NCBI GenBank assembly: GCA_002309295.1
Contig: DBXF01000092.1
Coordinates: 19,706 to 28,900 of the forward strand
Source: Bacteroidales bacterium UBA1219
GTDB lineage: Bacteria > Bacteroidota > Bacteroidia > Bacteroidales > P3
Length of the DNA: 9,195 nucleotides
Direction: 5' to 3'
Under the pieces are notes generated by a model that saw nothing but the letters and a program-made list of their open reading frames with translations, searched no databases and was not told the origin of the DNA. Both the position numbers and the translations under genes were made by a program. Of the stretch, positions 1 through 5,147 are shown piece after piece. Each line of letters begins with the position of its first letter. The stretch's first letter is position 1.

Positions 1-8
1 GAGATTGT

Positions 9-81
9 GTTCCGCAGTCCGCATTACCGGACCGGTCAGTGGGTGTAATCTCAGCCTGTAGTGTTTACAAGCACCCCAAAC
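9..81 (-). promoter_or_regulatory. TPP (thiamine pyrophosphate) riboswitch aptamer
   Basis: Read on the minus strand, this stretch carries the conserved elements of the THI element in the right order. GGGGTGC (77-71) forms the 5' side of P2. A short P3 hairpin follows (CTTGTA pairing with TACAGG). The invariant CTGAGA core is at 54-49, and ACACCC (46-41) is the 3' side of P2. A P5 hairpin (GTCCG / CGGAC) has TAATGC in its loop, and the final GCGGAA is at 15-10. A short P1 (GTTT with GAAC) closes the element. The family binds thiamine pyrophosphate and shuts off thiamine synthesis or uptake genes. The controlled gene must lie to the left of the window on the minus strand, so its identity and the expression platform cannot be seen. 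Confidence 0.9.
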
Positions 82-99
82 GTGTCGCAAATGACTTTG

Positions 100-130
100 C
101 AAAAATACGATTTTTTTACCAAATAACAAA
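100..130 (-). promoter_or_regulatory. Bacteroidota-type promoter of the TPP riboswitch transcript
   Basis: On the minus strand TTTG (130-127), a 19-nt spacer and TATTTTTG (107-100) match the Bacteroidota housekeeping promoter TTTG-N19-TAnnTTTG. Transcription would begin near 95, about 15 nt before the first base of the riboswitch aptamer. This supports the riboswitch orientation and means the riboswitch gene is transcribed independently of hpf. Confidence 0.8.
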
Positions 131-145
131 ATGTATTTATATTTG
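115..145 (+). promoter_or_regulatory. Rightward promoter of the candidate small RNA, interleaved with the riboswitch promoter
   Basis: TATATTTG (138-145) is a good match to the -7 element TAnnTTTG on the plus strand. The -33 element at the expected 19-nt distance is only TTTA (115-118). Transcription would start near 150. Its -33 to -7 spacer contains the -33 element of the leftward riboswitch promoter, so the two polymerase sites overlap and probably exclude each other. Confidence 0.6.
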
Positions 146-150
146 CACCC

Positions 151-318
151 GATATTATAGTAATGCGGCAGCCCGAAAGGGCGGAGAATGAAGGAAAGTC
201 CGGTGGACTTTCCGATAGCGACCAACGGGAGCGGAGAATGAGAATACAAAAGAAATGGAAGAAGAATTTTAATTATTCTTCTCCCACAAAACAAAAAAAG
301 CGCACCTTTTGGGTGCGC
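151..318 (+). ncRNA. Candidate structured small RNA (unidentified)
   Basis: A short transcript is predicted from the plus-strand promoter at 138-145. The sequence folds locally into four hairpins. These are GCCC-GAAA-GGGC (171-182, a GNRA-type tetraloop), a perfect 9-bp stem GGAAAGTCC/GGACTTTCC with a 3-nt loop (193-213), AGAAGAAT/ATTCTTCT (260-282), and GCGCACC/GGTGCGC (300-318). An 11-nt direct repeat, GCGGAGAATGA, occurs at 181-191 and 231-241. No known RNA family was recognised. An ATG reading frame of 53 codons also spans 163-324 (start MRQPERAENE), but it has no Shine-Dalgarno sequence and runs through all hairpins, so a non-coding role seems more likely. The 3' end is uncertain because the last hairpin has no T-tract on this strand. 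Confidence 0.5.
293..318 (-). terminator. Intrinsic terminator of the xerC-hpf transcript
   Basis: On the minus strand GCGCACC (318-312), a 5-nt loop and GGTGCGC (306-300) form a 7-bp GC-rich stem followed by seven T (299-293). It lies 27 bases past the hpf stop codon. It separates hpf from the riboswitch-controlled gene further left. Confidence 0.85.
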
Positions 319-344
319 CTCTAAAATCGTCAGTTTCTATTGTC

Positions 345-635
345 TTATAGTTTTTCTTTGTATTTCGTCAGTTGCACTTTCATTGCGTCAACGGCCTGAA
401 GCACAGCTTCTTCGAAAGAGTCGGCCTGTTTGCTGTTGAACAGTGTCTGCTTGGGCAGTGTCAGTTGCAGCTCGGCGATTTTGTTGCCGTCGCTTTCGGG
501 TTTGTCCACTTTCAGAATCACCTCGCACGAAGTGATGCCGTCGAAATGTTTTTCGAGTTTTCCGACTTTGTCGTTCACAAATTGTTCCAGTTTCTGGTCT
601 GGTTTGAATTTTACTGCATTGATCTTAATATTCAT
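345..635 (-). CDS. hpf: Ribosome hibernation promoting factor, short form (HPF/RaiA family)
   Basis: The 96-residue product has the single-domain S30AE fold pattern: an N-terminal beta strand (MNIKINAVKFK), an amphipathic helix around residues 14-30 (LEQFVNDKVGKLEKHF), then strands around 36-46 and 52-60 and a C-terminal helix (FEEAVLQAVDAMKVQL). Proteins of this family bind the decoding region of the 30S subunit and inactivate ribosomes in stationary phase or stress. The length matches short HPF, without the C-terminal dimerisation domain of long HPF. The ATG at 635 is fixed by a perfect AGGAGGT sequence five to six bases upstream, which overlaps the stop codon of the upstream recombinase gene, so translation of the two is probably linked. 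A strong intrinsic terminator follows the gene. Confidence 0.93.
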   Translation of the reverse strand: MNIKINAVKFKPDQKLEQFVNDKVGKLEKHFDGITSCEVILKVDKPESDGNKIAELQLTLPKQTLFNSKQADSFEEAVLQAVDAMKVQLTKYKEKL

Positions 636-639
636 AATT

Positions 640-646
640 ACCTCCT
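640..646 (-). promoter_or_regulatory. Strong Shine-Dalgarno sequence of hpf
   Basis: The minus strand reads AGGAGGT at 646-640, ending four bases before the hpf ATG. It overlaps the TAG stop of the recombinase gene (647-645). Almost every other gene here lacks such a site, as is usual in Bacteroidota, so the full-length match is unusual and probably functional. Confidence 0.8.
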
Positions 647-1544
647 ATTCTTTTGCTCGAGGATGAGCGGTTTTATATGTTTTTTTCAGTTTTTCTATCG
701 TGTTGTGCGTGTATATCTGCGTTGCCGAAAGGTTGGCGTGCCCCAGCAACTCCTTAATGGCGTTGATGTCGGCGCCGTGGTCAAGCAGATGGGTGGCGAA
801 AGTGTGGCGCATCACGTGCGGACTGATCTTGTCGGCGTTCGAAAACAACGACAGGTACCGTTTCACAACCCGCTCCACCAGCATCGGATATATAGCACTT
901 CCTTTTTCGGTAACGAAGAACTTGTCTGTTTTATTGTACGCTTTTTCGTTTCTTATCGAAATATATTCTTCTGCAAGCTCGCAAATCTCTGTGCCAATGG
1001 GAATTAAGCGTTCTTTATTTCTTTTTCCGAGCACCTTCACCGTTTTGCCTGACAAGTCCACCGAGGCGTCGGTCAGGCCGATGAGTTCGGCGCGACGCAT
1101 TCCGGTGGCGTAAAGCATCTCGATGATAAGCCTGTCGCGGATTCCCTCAAAGGTGTCGGGGAACACCTCGTCGGTGTCAAGCAAGTTGTCCATCTCGCTT
1201 TCGCGGAAAAACACGGGCAGCCTTTTCCCCACCTTGGGTGTGTTTATCTTCAGGAAAAGGTCTTTGTCGAGAATCCCCTGCTTGCGCAGAAAGCGGTTCC
1301 ATGCCCTGAGCGACGCTATCTTCCGTGCCACCGAGCGTGGCTGTATCCCGTTGTCCATCAGGCTCATCTCCCAGTCGCGTAGCAGCGAAGACGACACTTC
1401 GTCGGTGTCGTGCACATCCTCCTCGGCGCAGTATTGGCAAAACGCGAGGGCGTCCTCGCTGTAGGCCTTCACGGTGTGTTTCGAAAGCCGACGCTCCGAC
1501 GACAGATAGTCGACAAACAGTTCTATGCTTTGATCAATTTCCAC
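645..1544 (-). CDS. xerC: Tyrosine recombinase of the XerC/XerD family
   Basis: With the GTG at 1544 the product has 299 residues, the usual length for XerC/XerD. The N-terminal SAM-like core-binding domain covers about residues 1-90 (ERRLSKHTVKAY). The catalytic domain follows, with the full active-site set visible: R150 (ATGMRRAEL), K174 (LGKRNKERL), H243 and R246 (PHVMRHTFATHLL), H269 (LLGHANL) and the nucleophile Y278 (TQIYTHNTIEKL). Xer recombinases resolve chromosome dimers at dif during division. Starting at the TTG at 1580 would place the first codons inside a terminator, and a promoter box lies between the two candidates, so GTG is preferred. Whether this is the XerC or the XerD partner cannot be settled from sequence alone. 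Position between rpsU and hpf is common in Bacteroidales. Confidence 0.92.
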   Translation of the reverse strand: MEIDQSIELFVDYLSSERRLSKHTVKAYSEDALAFCQYCAEEDVHDTDEVSSSLLRDWEMSLMDNGIQPRSVARKIASLRAWNRFLRKQGILDKDLFLKINTPKVGKRLPVFFRESEMDNLLDTDEVFPDTFEGIRDRLIIEMLYATGMRRAELIGLTDASVDLSGKTVKVLGKRNKERLIPIGTEICELAEEYISIRNEKAYNKTDKFFVTEKGSAIYPMLVERVVKRYLSLFSNADKISPHVMRHTFATHLLDHGADINAIKELLGHANLSATQIYTHNTIEKLKKTYKTAHPRAKE

Positions 1545-1548
1545 GCTG

Positions 1549-1581
1549 CAAATATACAAAAAAAAAGTTTGCAAAAGCAAA
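1549..1581 (-). promoter_or_regulatory. Promoter of the Xer recombinase gene, directly abutting its start codon
   Basis: The minus strand has TATATTTG (1556-1549), an exact TAnnTTTG box, preceded by TTTG (1581-1578) at a spacing of 21. The GTG start codon begins four bases after the box, where the transcript itself is expected to begin. The messenger would therefore be leaderless or nearly so. The spacer is the T-tract of the rpsU terminator. Confidence 0.65.
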
Positions 1582-1585
1582 CTTT
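1558..1585 (-). terminator. Intrinsic terminator after rpsU
   Basis: On the minus strand AAAGTTTGC (1585-1577), a TTTT loop and GCAAACTTT (1572-1564) form a perfect 9-bp stem running into a tract of nine T (1566-1558). It sits about 40 bases past the rpsU stop codon. A second copy of the left arm lies just upstream and can compete for the same right arm. Confidence 0.8.
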
Positions 1586-1600
1586 CGCAAACTTTTTTTT
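1558..1600 (-). repeat. Duplicated stem arm allowing two alternative terminator folds
   Basis: The minus strand carries AAAAAAAAGTTTGC (1600-1587) and then AAAGTTTGC (1585-1577), both complementary to GCAAACTTTTTTTTT (1572-1558). The outer copy can form a 14-bp A/T-rich stem, the inner copy a 9-bp hairpin with a 4-nt loop. Confidence 0.65.
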
Positions 1601-1623
1601 CGATCCGTAAGTTTTTCGGCCGC

Positions 1624-1821
1624 TTACTTGTTCAGTAATTCTTGCTGAAGATGCTGAACGTAAATGGCTTTCAGCCTACGTTCCCTAGCTTTAACGGAAG
1701 GTTTGGTGAATTTCTGACGGTCGCGGAGCTCGCGTACAACACCGGTTTTCTCAAATTTGCGTTTGAGTTTTTTCAAAGCTCTTTCGAGATTTTCGCCTTC
1801 TTTGATAGGAACAATGATCAT
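1624..1821 (-). CDS. rpsU: Small ribosomal subunit protein bS21
   Basis: The 65-residue, strongly basic product matches bS21 along its length, with the typical start MIIVPIKEGENLERALKKLKR abbreviated here as MIIVPIKEGENLERALKK and a central FEKTGVVRELRDRQ followed by the basic helix VKARERRLKA. In Bacteroidota bS21, together with bS18 and bS6, is known to cover the 3' end of 16S rRNA and block Shine-Dalgarno pairing. The gene lies 50 bases after rpmB with no promoter box between them, so it is probably cotranscribed with rpmB. An intrinsic terminator follows. A GAGGT site precedes the ATG, which may allow bS21-free ribosomes to favour this gene. Confidence 0.95.
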   Translation of the reverse strand: MIIVPIKEGENLERALKKLKRKFEKTGVVRELRDRQKFTKPSVKARERRLKAIYVQHLQQELLNK

Positions 1822-1829
1822 GTTTAATA

Positions 1830-1835
1830 ACCTCT
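1830..1835 (-). promoter_or_regulatory. Shine-Dalgarno sequence of rpsU
   Basis: The minus strand reads AGAGGT at 1835-1830, of which GAGGT is complementary to the 16S rRNA anti-Shine-Dalgarno. It ends eight bases before the ATG, a productive spacing. Together with the hpf site it is the only clear Shine-Dalgarno sequence in the window. Confidence 0.6.
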
Positions 1836-1871
1836 TTTCTTTTGGTGAATGAATAAAATGAATTTCGTGAT

Positions 1872-2111
1872 TTACAACTGGAAATGACCTTCTTTAACGG
1901 CATCCATAATGGCGGCATAAACGCCTTTCTTGTTGATGATGCGCATACCTTTGGCGGAAACTTTCATGGTTACCCAGCAATCTTCTTCAGGAATGTAGAA
2001 TTTCTTGGTCTGAAGGTTGGGATAGAATTTCCTTTTGGTCTTAATGTTGGAGTGGGATACGTTGTTTCCCGACATTACCTTTTTACCTGTGATTTCGCAA
2101 ATTCTTGACAT
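1872..2111 (-). CDS. rpmB: Large ribosomal subunit protein bL28
   Basis: The 79-residue product carries the bL28 signature from end to end: CEITGKKVMSGNNVSHSN near the N-terminus, TKRKFYPNLQ in the middle, and VKVSAKG-like sequence (MKVSAKGMRIINKKG) near the C-terminus. bL28 is a component of the 50S subunit. Only a single cysteine is present at the N-terminal position, so this is a form without a zinc-ribbon CxxC pair. It is the first gene of a transcript that continues into rpsU. In many Bacteroidota rpmB is followed by rpmG and a DUF4295 gene; neither is seen here. The ATG at 2111 has no Shine-Dalgarno sequence. Confidence 0.96.
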   Translation of the reverse strand: MSRICEITGKKVMSGNNVSHSNIKTKRKFYPNLQTKKFYIPEEDCWVTMKVSAKGMRIINKKGVYAAIMDAVKEGHFQL

Positions 2112-2158
2112 TGTATTATGTATTTTTTTTGTTTCTTTTTTTTGTTGAAAACGGACTG

Positions 2159-2188
2159 CAAAGATACGATTTTTATTTGAATTGACAA
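2159..2188 (-). promoter_or_regulatory. Promoter of rpmB-rpsU
   Basis: On the minus strand TTG (2188-2186), a 19-nt spacer and TATCTTTG (2166-2159) fit the Bacteroidota consensus. The transcript would begin near 2154 and leave an AT-rich, Shine-Dalgarno-free leader of about 40 bases. The remaining AT-rich spacer to the end of truB (2189-2358) shows no gene and no clear terminator. Confidence 0.8.
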
Positions 2189-2358
2189 TTATTATCTTTC
2201 GTTTTTTCGAAAAATTACTTCTTTATGGAATGTATCTCGTTTGTTTATAGTAATTTAACGTTCTCTCTTAATCTAACTTTTTTTTCAACAATAATAAATT
2301 TTGACGCAATTTTTAAATTTTTCGGCAGCACTTTTTCGCAATTTTGCATGTGTTTTAT

Positions 2359-3051
2359 TCACTTTTTTTTCCACGCTTCACGCACATCTTCTATATTCAA
2401 TGCATTGTCCACGCTGTAGGTTCCTATGCGTGTGCGCCGTAGGGTTTTAAGGTGTGCCCCCGACTGCAATGCAGCACCAAAATCGCGGGCTATGGCCCGT
2501 ATGTATGTGCCTTTGCTGCACACTATGCGGAAATCCACCTCGGGCATGGCTATGCGCGTTAGCTCGAACTCCGAAATGGTGATTTTCTTGGCCTTTATCT
2601 CTATCTCCTCGTTGTTGCGGGCGTAGTCGAAGGCTCGGCGACCGTTTATCTTAACTGCCGAAAAGGTTGGCGGTATTTGCTCGGTCACGCCTATAAAACT
2701 CTGTGCCACTGTGTGTAGCATCTCTTCGGTGATGTGCTCGGTGGGGTAGGTGGCGTCGATGGCTTTCTCCAAGTCGAAACAGGGGGTGGTGGCACCGAGC
2801 ACGAAAGTGCCGGTGTACTCTTTCTCGCCGCTCTGCAGGGTTTCAATCTGTTTGGTGGCTTTGCCTATACATATAATAAGTAGTCCGGTGGCCAGCGGGT
2901 CGAGGGTGCCGGCGTGCCCGATCTTGACCTTCTTGAGGCCGTAGTCGTTCTTCAGTATGTATTTCAGTTTGTTAACAACCTGAAACGAGGTCCAGGTGTA
3001 GGGCTTGTCGATAAGCTGTATGTGGCCTTGCGCGAACTGTTCGGGGGTCAT
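2359..3051 (-). CDS. truB: tRNA pseudouridine(55) synthase TruB
   Basis: The 230-residue product contains the TruB catalytic loop GHAGTLDPLATG with the nucleophilic aspartate at D51. It also has the conserved IPPTFSAVKINGRRAFDYAR region and the KGTYIRAIARDFG motif towards the C-terminus. The enzyme converts U55 in the T-loop of tRNAs to pseudouridine in the cytoplasm. The protein is shorter than the Escherichia coli enzyme (about 314 residues) because it ends after the catalytic fold without a C-terminal PUA-type domain, which is common in this phylum. The ATG is two bases after the uppP stop codon, so the genes are almost certainly cotranscribed and translationally coupled. No terminator was seen downstream. 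Confidence 0.96.
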   Translation of the reverse strand: MTPEQFAQGHIQLIDKPYTWTSFQVVNKLKYILKNDYGLKKVKIGHAGTLDPLATGLLIICIGKATKQIETLQSGEKEYTGTFVLGATTPCFDLEKAIDATYPTEHITEEMLHTVAQSFIGVTEQIPPTFSAVKINGRRAFDYARNNEEIEIKAKKITISEFELTRIAMPEVDFRIVCSKGTYIRAIARDFGAALQSGAHLKTLRRTRIGTYSVDNALNIEDVREAWKKK

Positions 3052-3053
3052 TG

Positions 3054-3869
3054 TCAGGCGAATATGATGGCCAAGGCTCCCACAATGGCGCAGTAGATGG
3101 CGAAATAGATGAGCTTGCCTTTTTTAACGATGTTTATCATCCATTTACATGCTATGCAGCCAAATATGAAGGCCGCCACAAAGCCGATGATCATCGAAAC
3201 TGTGGGTATGGAAGTCGAAAGAGCCTCGCCTTTGAAGATTTTCATTGTGTCGAGCAGAGCCTCTCCCAAAATCGGCGGTATCACCATAAGGAACGAGAAC
3301 TGTGCGAGTTTCTCTTTCCTGTCGCCGAGCAGCAGTCCTGTGGCGATGGTGCTTCCCGAGCGCGAGAGTCCCGGCAGCACGGCGATAGCCTGTGCTATGC
3401 CTATAACAAAGGCATGGATAGGGGAGATGTTCTCCCTCTGACGCGGTTTGGCGAAAAAGGCGAAAGCCAGCAGTGCGGCGGTTACCAGCAGACAGATGCC
3501 AACAACAAGCAGTCCCTCGCCGAAGAAGGCCTCCACTTTGTCCTTGAACAGTAGTCCAACAATGCCCACAGGTATCATCGAGATGATGATGTTGATGGCG
3601 TAGCGGGTGCCGTCGTTAAGGCCGTTGTAGCTTCTCCACGACTGACGCGAAAAGATGTCCTTGAAAATCCACACAATCTCATGCCACAGTATCACCACGG
3701 TGCTCAGCACGGTAGCCACGTGCAACAGCACGGTGAAAGTGAGGATGTCGTCGGGGTTGGTGAGCCCGAACAGGTTCTGGGCAATGACAAGATGTCCGCT
3801 GCTGCTGATGGGCAAATATTCGGTAAGACCTTGGATTATTCCAAGTATCAGGGCTTCAAACCATTCCAT
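3054..3869 (-). CDS. uppP: Undecaprenyl-diphosphatase UppP (BacA family)
   Basis: The 271-residue polytopic membrane protein has both signature motifs of the BacA family. One is QGLTEYLPISSSGH (residues 13-26, with E17 and H26). The other is LPGLSRSGST (165-174, with R170). The enzyme dephosphorylates undecaprenyl diphosphate to the monophosphate lipid carrier needed for peptidoglycan and surface polysaccharide synthesis, and overproduction gives bacitracin resistance. The first residue of the (E/Q)xxxE motif is glutamine, which is a normal family variant. About seven to eight hydrophobic segments are visible, including 92-108, 119-139, 192-206, 223-241 and 254-271. The gene sits between the DUF3098 gene (24-bp gap) and truB (2-bp gap). 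Confidence 0.96.
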   Translation of the reverse strand: MEWFEALILGIIQGLTEYLPISSSGHLVIAQNLFGLTNPDDILTFTVLLHVATVLSTVVILWHEIVWIFKDIFSRQSWRSYNGLNDGTRYAINIIISMIPVGIVGLLFKDKVEAFFGEGLLVVGICLLVTAALLAFAFFAKPRQRENISPIHAFVIGIAQAIAVLPGLSRSGSTIATGLLLGDRKEKLAQFSFLMVIPPILGEALLDTMKIFKGEALSTSIPTVSMIIGFVAAFIFGCIACKWMINIVKKGKLIYFAIYCAIVGALAIIFA

Positions 3870-3893
3870 AAATTATTTTGTTTCAGGGGTGTG

Positions 3894-4217
3894 TTATTCG
3901 GCGGTTTCGGTTTCCTCCTCTTTTTTGTCTTTCGGACGAATCATTATGGCGAAAATCTCCACTATAAGTCCGCCAACGATAAGTATCGGGGCCACCACCA
4001 AACGGCGGGCGTCGAACAATTTGTCGCTGAACACCGTGGGGTCGTCGGAACCACCGCCCGACAGGCAGATGTAGCCCAGAAACAGTATCACCACACCGGC
4101 GATAAGCAGTATGTAATTGATTTTGCCGAAAGCAAACGACGATTCGTGTTGTTTGCCGGAAACCTTTGTTGCAAGTTCTTTTGCAGGAGTATTGGTCTTT
4201 TTTGTATTGCTACCCAT
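3894..4217 (-). CDS. DUF3098 family small membrane protein
   Basis: The 107-residue product has a polar, lysine-rich N-terminus (1-28), a first transmembrane segment at about 33-52 (NYILLIAGVVILFLGYICLS), and a glycine-rich loop followed by DDPTVFSDKLFDARRLVVAP. A second transmembrane segment lies at about 74-93, and the tail is acidic and charged. This layout and the FGKINYILLIAGVV and RRLVVAPILIVGG stretches match DUF3098, a family known from Bacteroidota and found next to ftsX. Its function is unknown. The conserved position between ftsX and uppP suggests a role at the cell envelope or division site, which is inference. The start at 4217 lies 14 bases after the ftsX stop codon. Confidence 0.88.
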   Translation of the reverse strand: MGSNTKKTNTPAKELATKVSGKQHESSFAFGKINYILLIAGVVILFLGYICLSGGGSDDPTVFSDKLFDARRLVVAPILIVGGLIVEIFAIMIRPKDKKEEETETAE

Positions 4218-4231
4218 AATAAAATATTTTT

Positions 4232-5116
4232 CTAATATAACTTACTGTCGCTCGTGCGGATATAACGCAAAAGCGAAAAATATGTCGAAACAAATGAAAT
4301 AACGATGCCGAGCACCAGTATCACGCCGCCCAAGCAGATGTAATAGTAAAGGTTTGCGGCAAAGTCGATGCCGAAATTGAACTGGTTGTTCACTATGTAA
4401 ACCAGCAGCACCACAAGTGCTATGGCTATTATGCCTCCCAAAAATCCGAAAAGCACGCTGCGACGCAAATACGGGGCGATGATAAAGCCTCGTTTGGCGC
4501 CCACCAGCTGCATGGTCTTTATGGTGAAACGCTTTTCGTAGATGGCAATGCGTATGGTGGCGTTTATCAGCATTATCGAAACAAAAAGCAACAACGCCAT
4601 TATGCCTATCATAAACCATACGAGCTTGCGCAGGGTGTCGTTAAGTTCGGTAACCATGTTTTCCTGATACACCACATCTTCCACAAACTCGTTCATTTTC
4701 AGCTGACTGATGAACTGCGTAACGGTCCTGCCGTTGTTGGCGTCGAGGATGTTCGATTTCAAAGCCACTTCCAACGAGGGGAACAACGGGTTGTGGCCTA
4801 TAAAAGCAACGAAGTCGTCGCCGAGCTCTTGGGTGAAATTTTCCGCCGCCTCGTCCTTGGAGATATAGTGCACGTCCTTGACGTACGGATATGCGTTTTT
4901 GTCCTCCAGCTGGGCTTTCAGGGCCATGGCTGTATCGTCGTCGGTGTCGGGCGAAAGTATCACATTGTACAACACTCCTTCTTCAATGCTGTTGGTATAT
5001 TGGTACGAATGCAGTCCAATAAGCATCAGCAGACCAAGCACAAACAGCACAAGTGTTATGCTTAACACAGTGGAAGTGTGTGTGCCCCAGAGTTTTACAG
5101 ATTTGCGGTTTCTCAT
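4232..5116 (-). CDS. ftsX: Cell division protein FtsX
   Basis: The 294-residue protein has the FtsX topology. It starts with a short cytoplasmic N-terminus and a first membrane segment (about 18-36). A large periplasmic domain (about 37-164) follows, and then three further membrane segments (about 165-187, 221-243 and 257-281). The cytoplasmic loop ATIRIAIYEKRFTIKTMQLVGA is represented here by IYEKRFTIKTMQLVGAKRG, a hallmark of the family. FtsX pairs with the ATPase FtsE and couples division to activation of cell-wall hydrolases through its periplasmic domain. No ftsE lies in this window; separate location of ftsE is usual in Bacteroidota. The gene opens the operon that runs through DUF3098, uppP and truB, and has its own promoter box just upstream. 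Confidence 0.93.
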   Translation of the reverse strand: MRNRKSVKLWGTHTSTVLSITLVLFVLGLLMLIGLHSYQYTNSIEEGVLYNVILSPDTDDDTAMALKAQLEDKNAYPYVKDVHYISKDEAAENFTQELGDDFVAFIGHNPLFPSLEVALKSNILDANNGRTVTQFISQLKMNEFVEDVVYQENMVTELNDTLRKLVWFMIGIMALLLFVSIMLINATIRIAIYEKRFTIKTMQLVGAKRGFIIAPYLRRSVLFGFLGGIIAIALVVLLVYIVNNQFNFGIDFAANLYYYICLGGVILVLGIVISFVSTYFSLLRYIRTSDSKLY

Positions 5117-5139
5117 TGCTTATATTAAATTTCAAACTG

Positions 5140-5147
5140 CAAAGATA
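5140..5147 (-). promoter_or_regulatory. Promoter -7 box of the ftsX operon
   Basis: The minus strand reads TATCTTTG (5147-5140), 23 bases before the ftsX ATG, an exact TAnnTTTG element. No good TTTG or TTG -33 element is visible at 19-21 bases upstream. The leader would be only about 20 bases and lacks a Shine-Dalgarno sequence. Confidence 0.65.

Noticed and set aside
1..60. Plus-strand hairpins at the left edge as the 3' end of SRP RNA, tmRNA or a tRNA
   Set aside because: The minus strand gives a full match in order to the TPP riboswitch core, including CTGAGA and TAATGC, with its own promoter. No RNA-gene signature fits the plus strand.
191..213. AGGAAAGTCC resembling the conserved start region of RNase P RNA
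   Set aside because: The string is one arm of a perfect short hairpin. The transcript is too short, and the other conserved RNase P RNA elements are absent.
1545..1580. Upstream TTG start giving a longer recombinase (311 residues)
   Set aside because: The added codons encode the rpsU terminator and the recombinase promoter, and the family length fits the GTG at 1544.
2359..2460. Apparent C-terminal truncation of TruB
   Set aside because: The missing part is the optional PUA-type domain; short TruB proteins are usual in Bacteroidota, and the catalytic fold is complete.
3815..3835. Glutamine in place of the first glutamate in the UppP catalytic motif
   Set aside because: The motif is known as (E/Q)xxxE, and glutamine occurs in many active family members.
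3051..4302. Long plus-strand open frames opposite uppP, the DUF3098 gene and ftsX
   Set aside because: They are antisense to well-conserved genes, are rich in unusual residues and show no domain.
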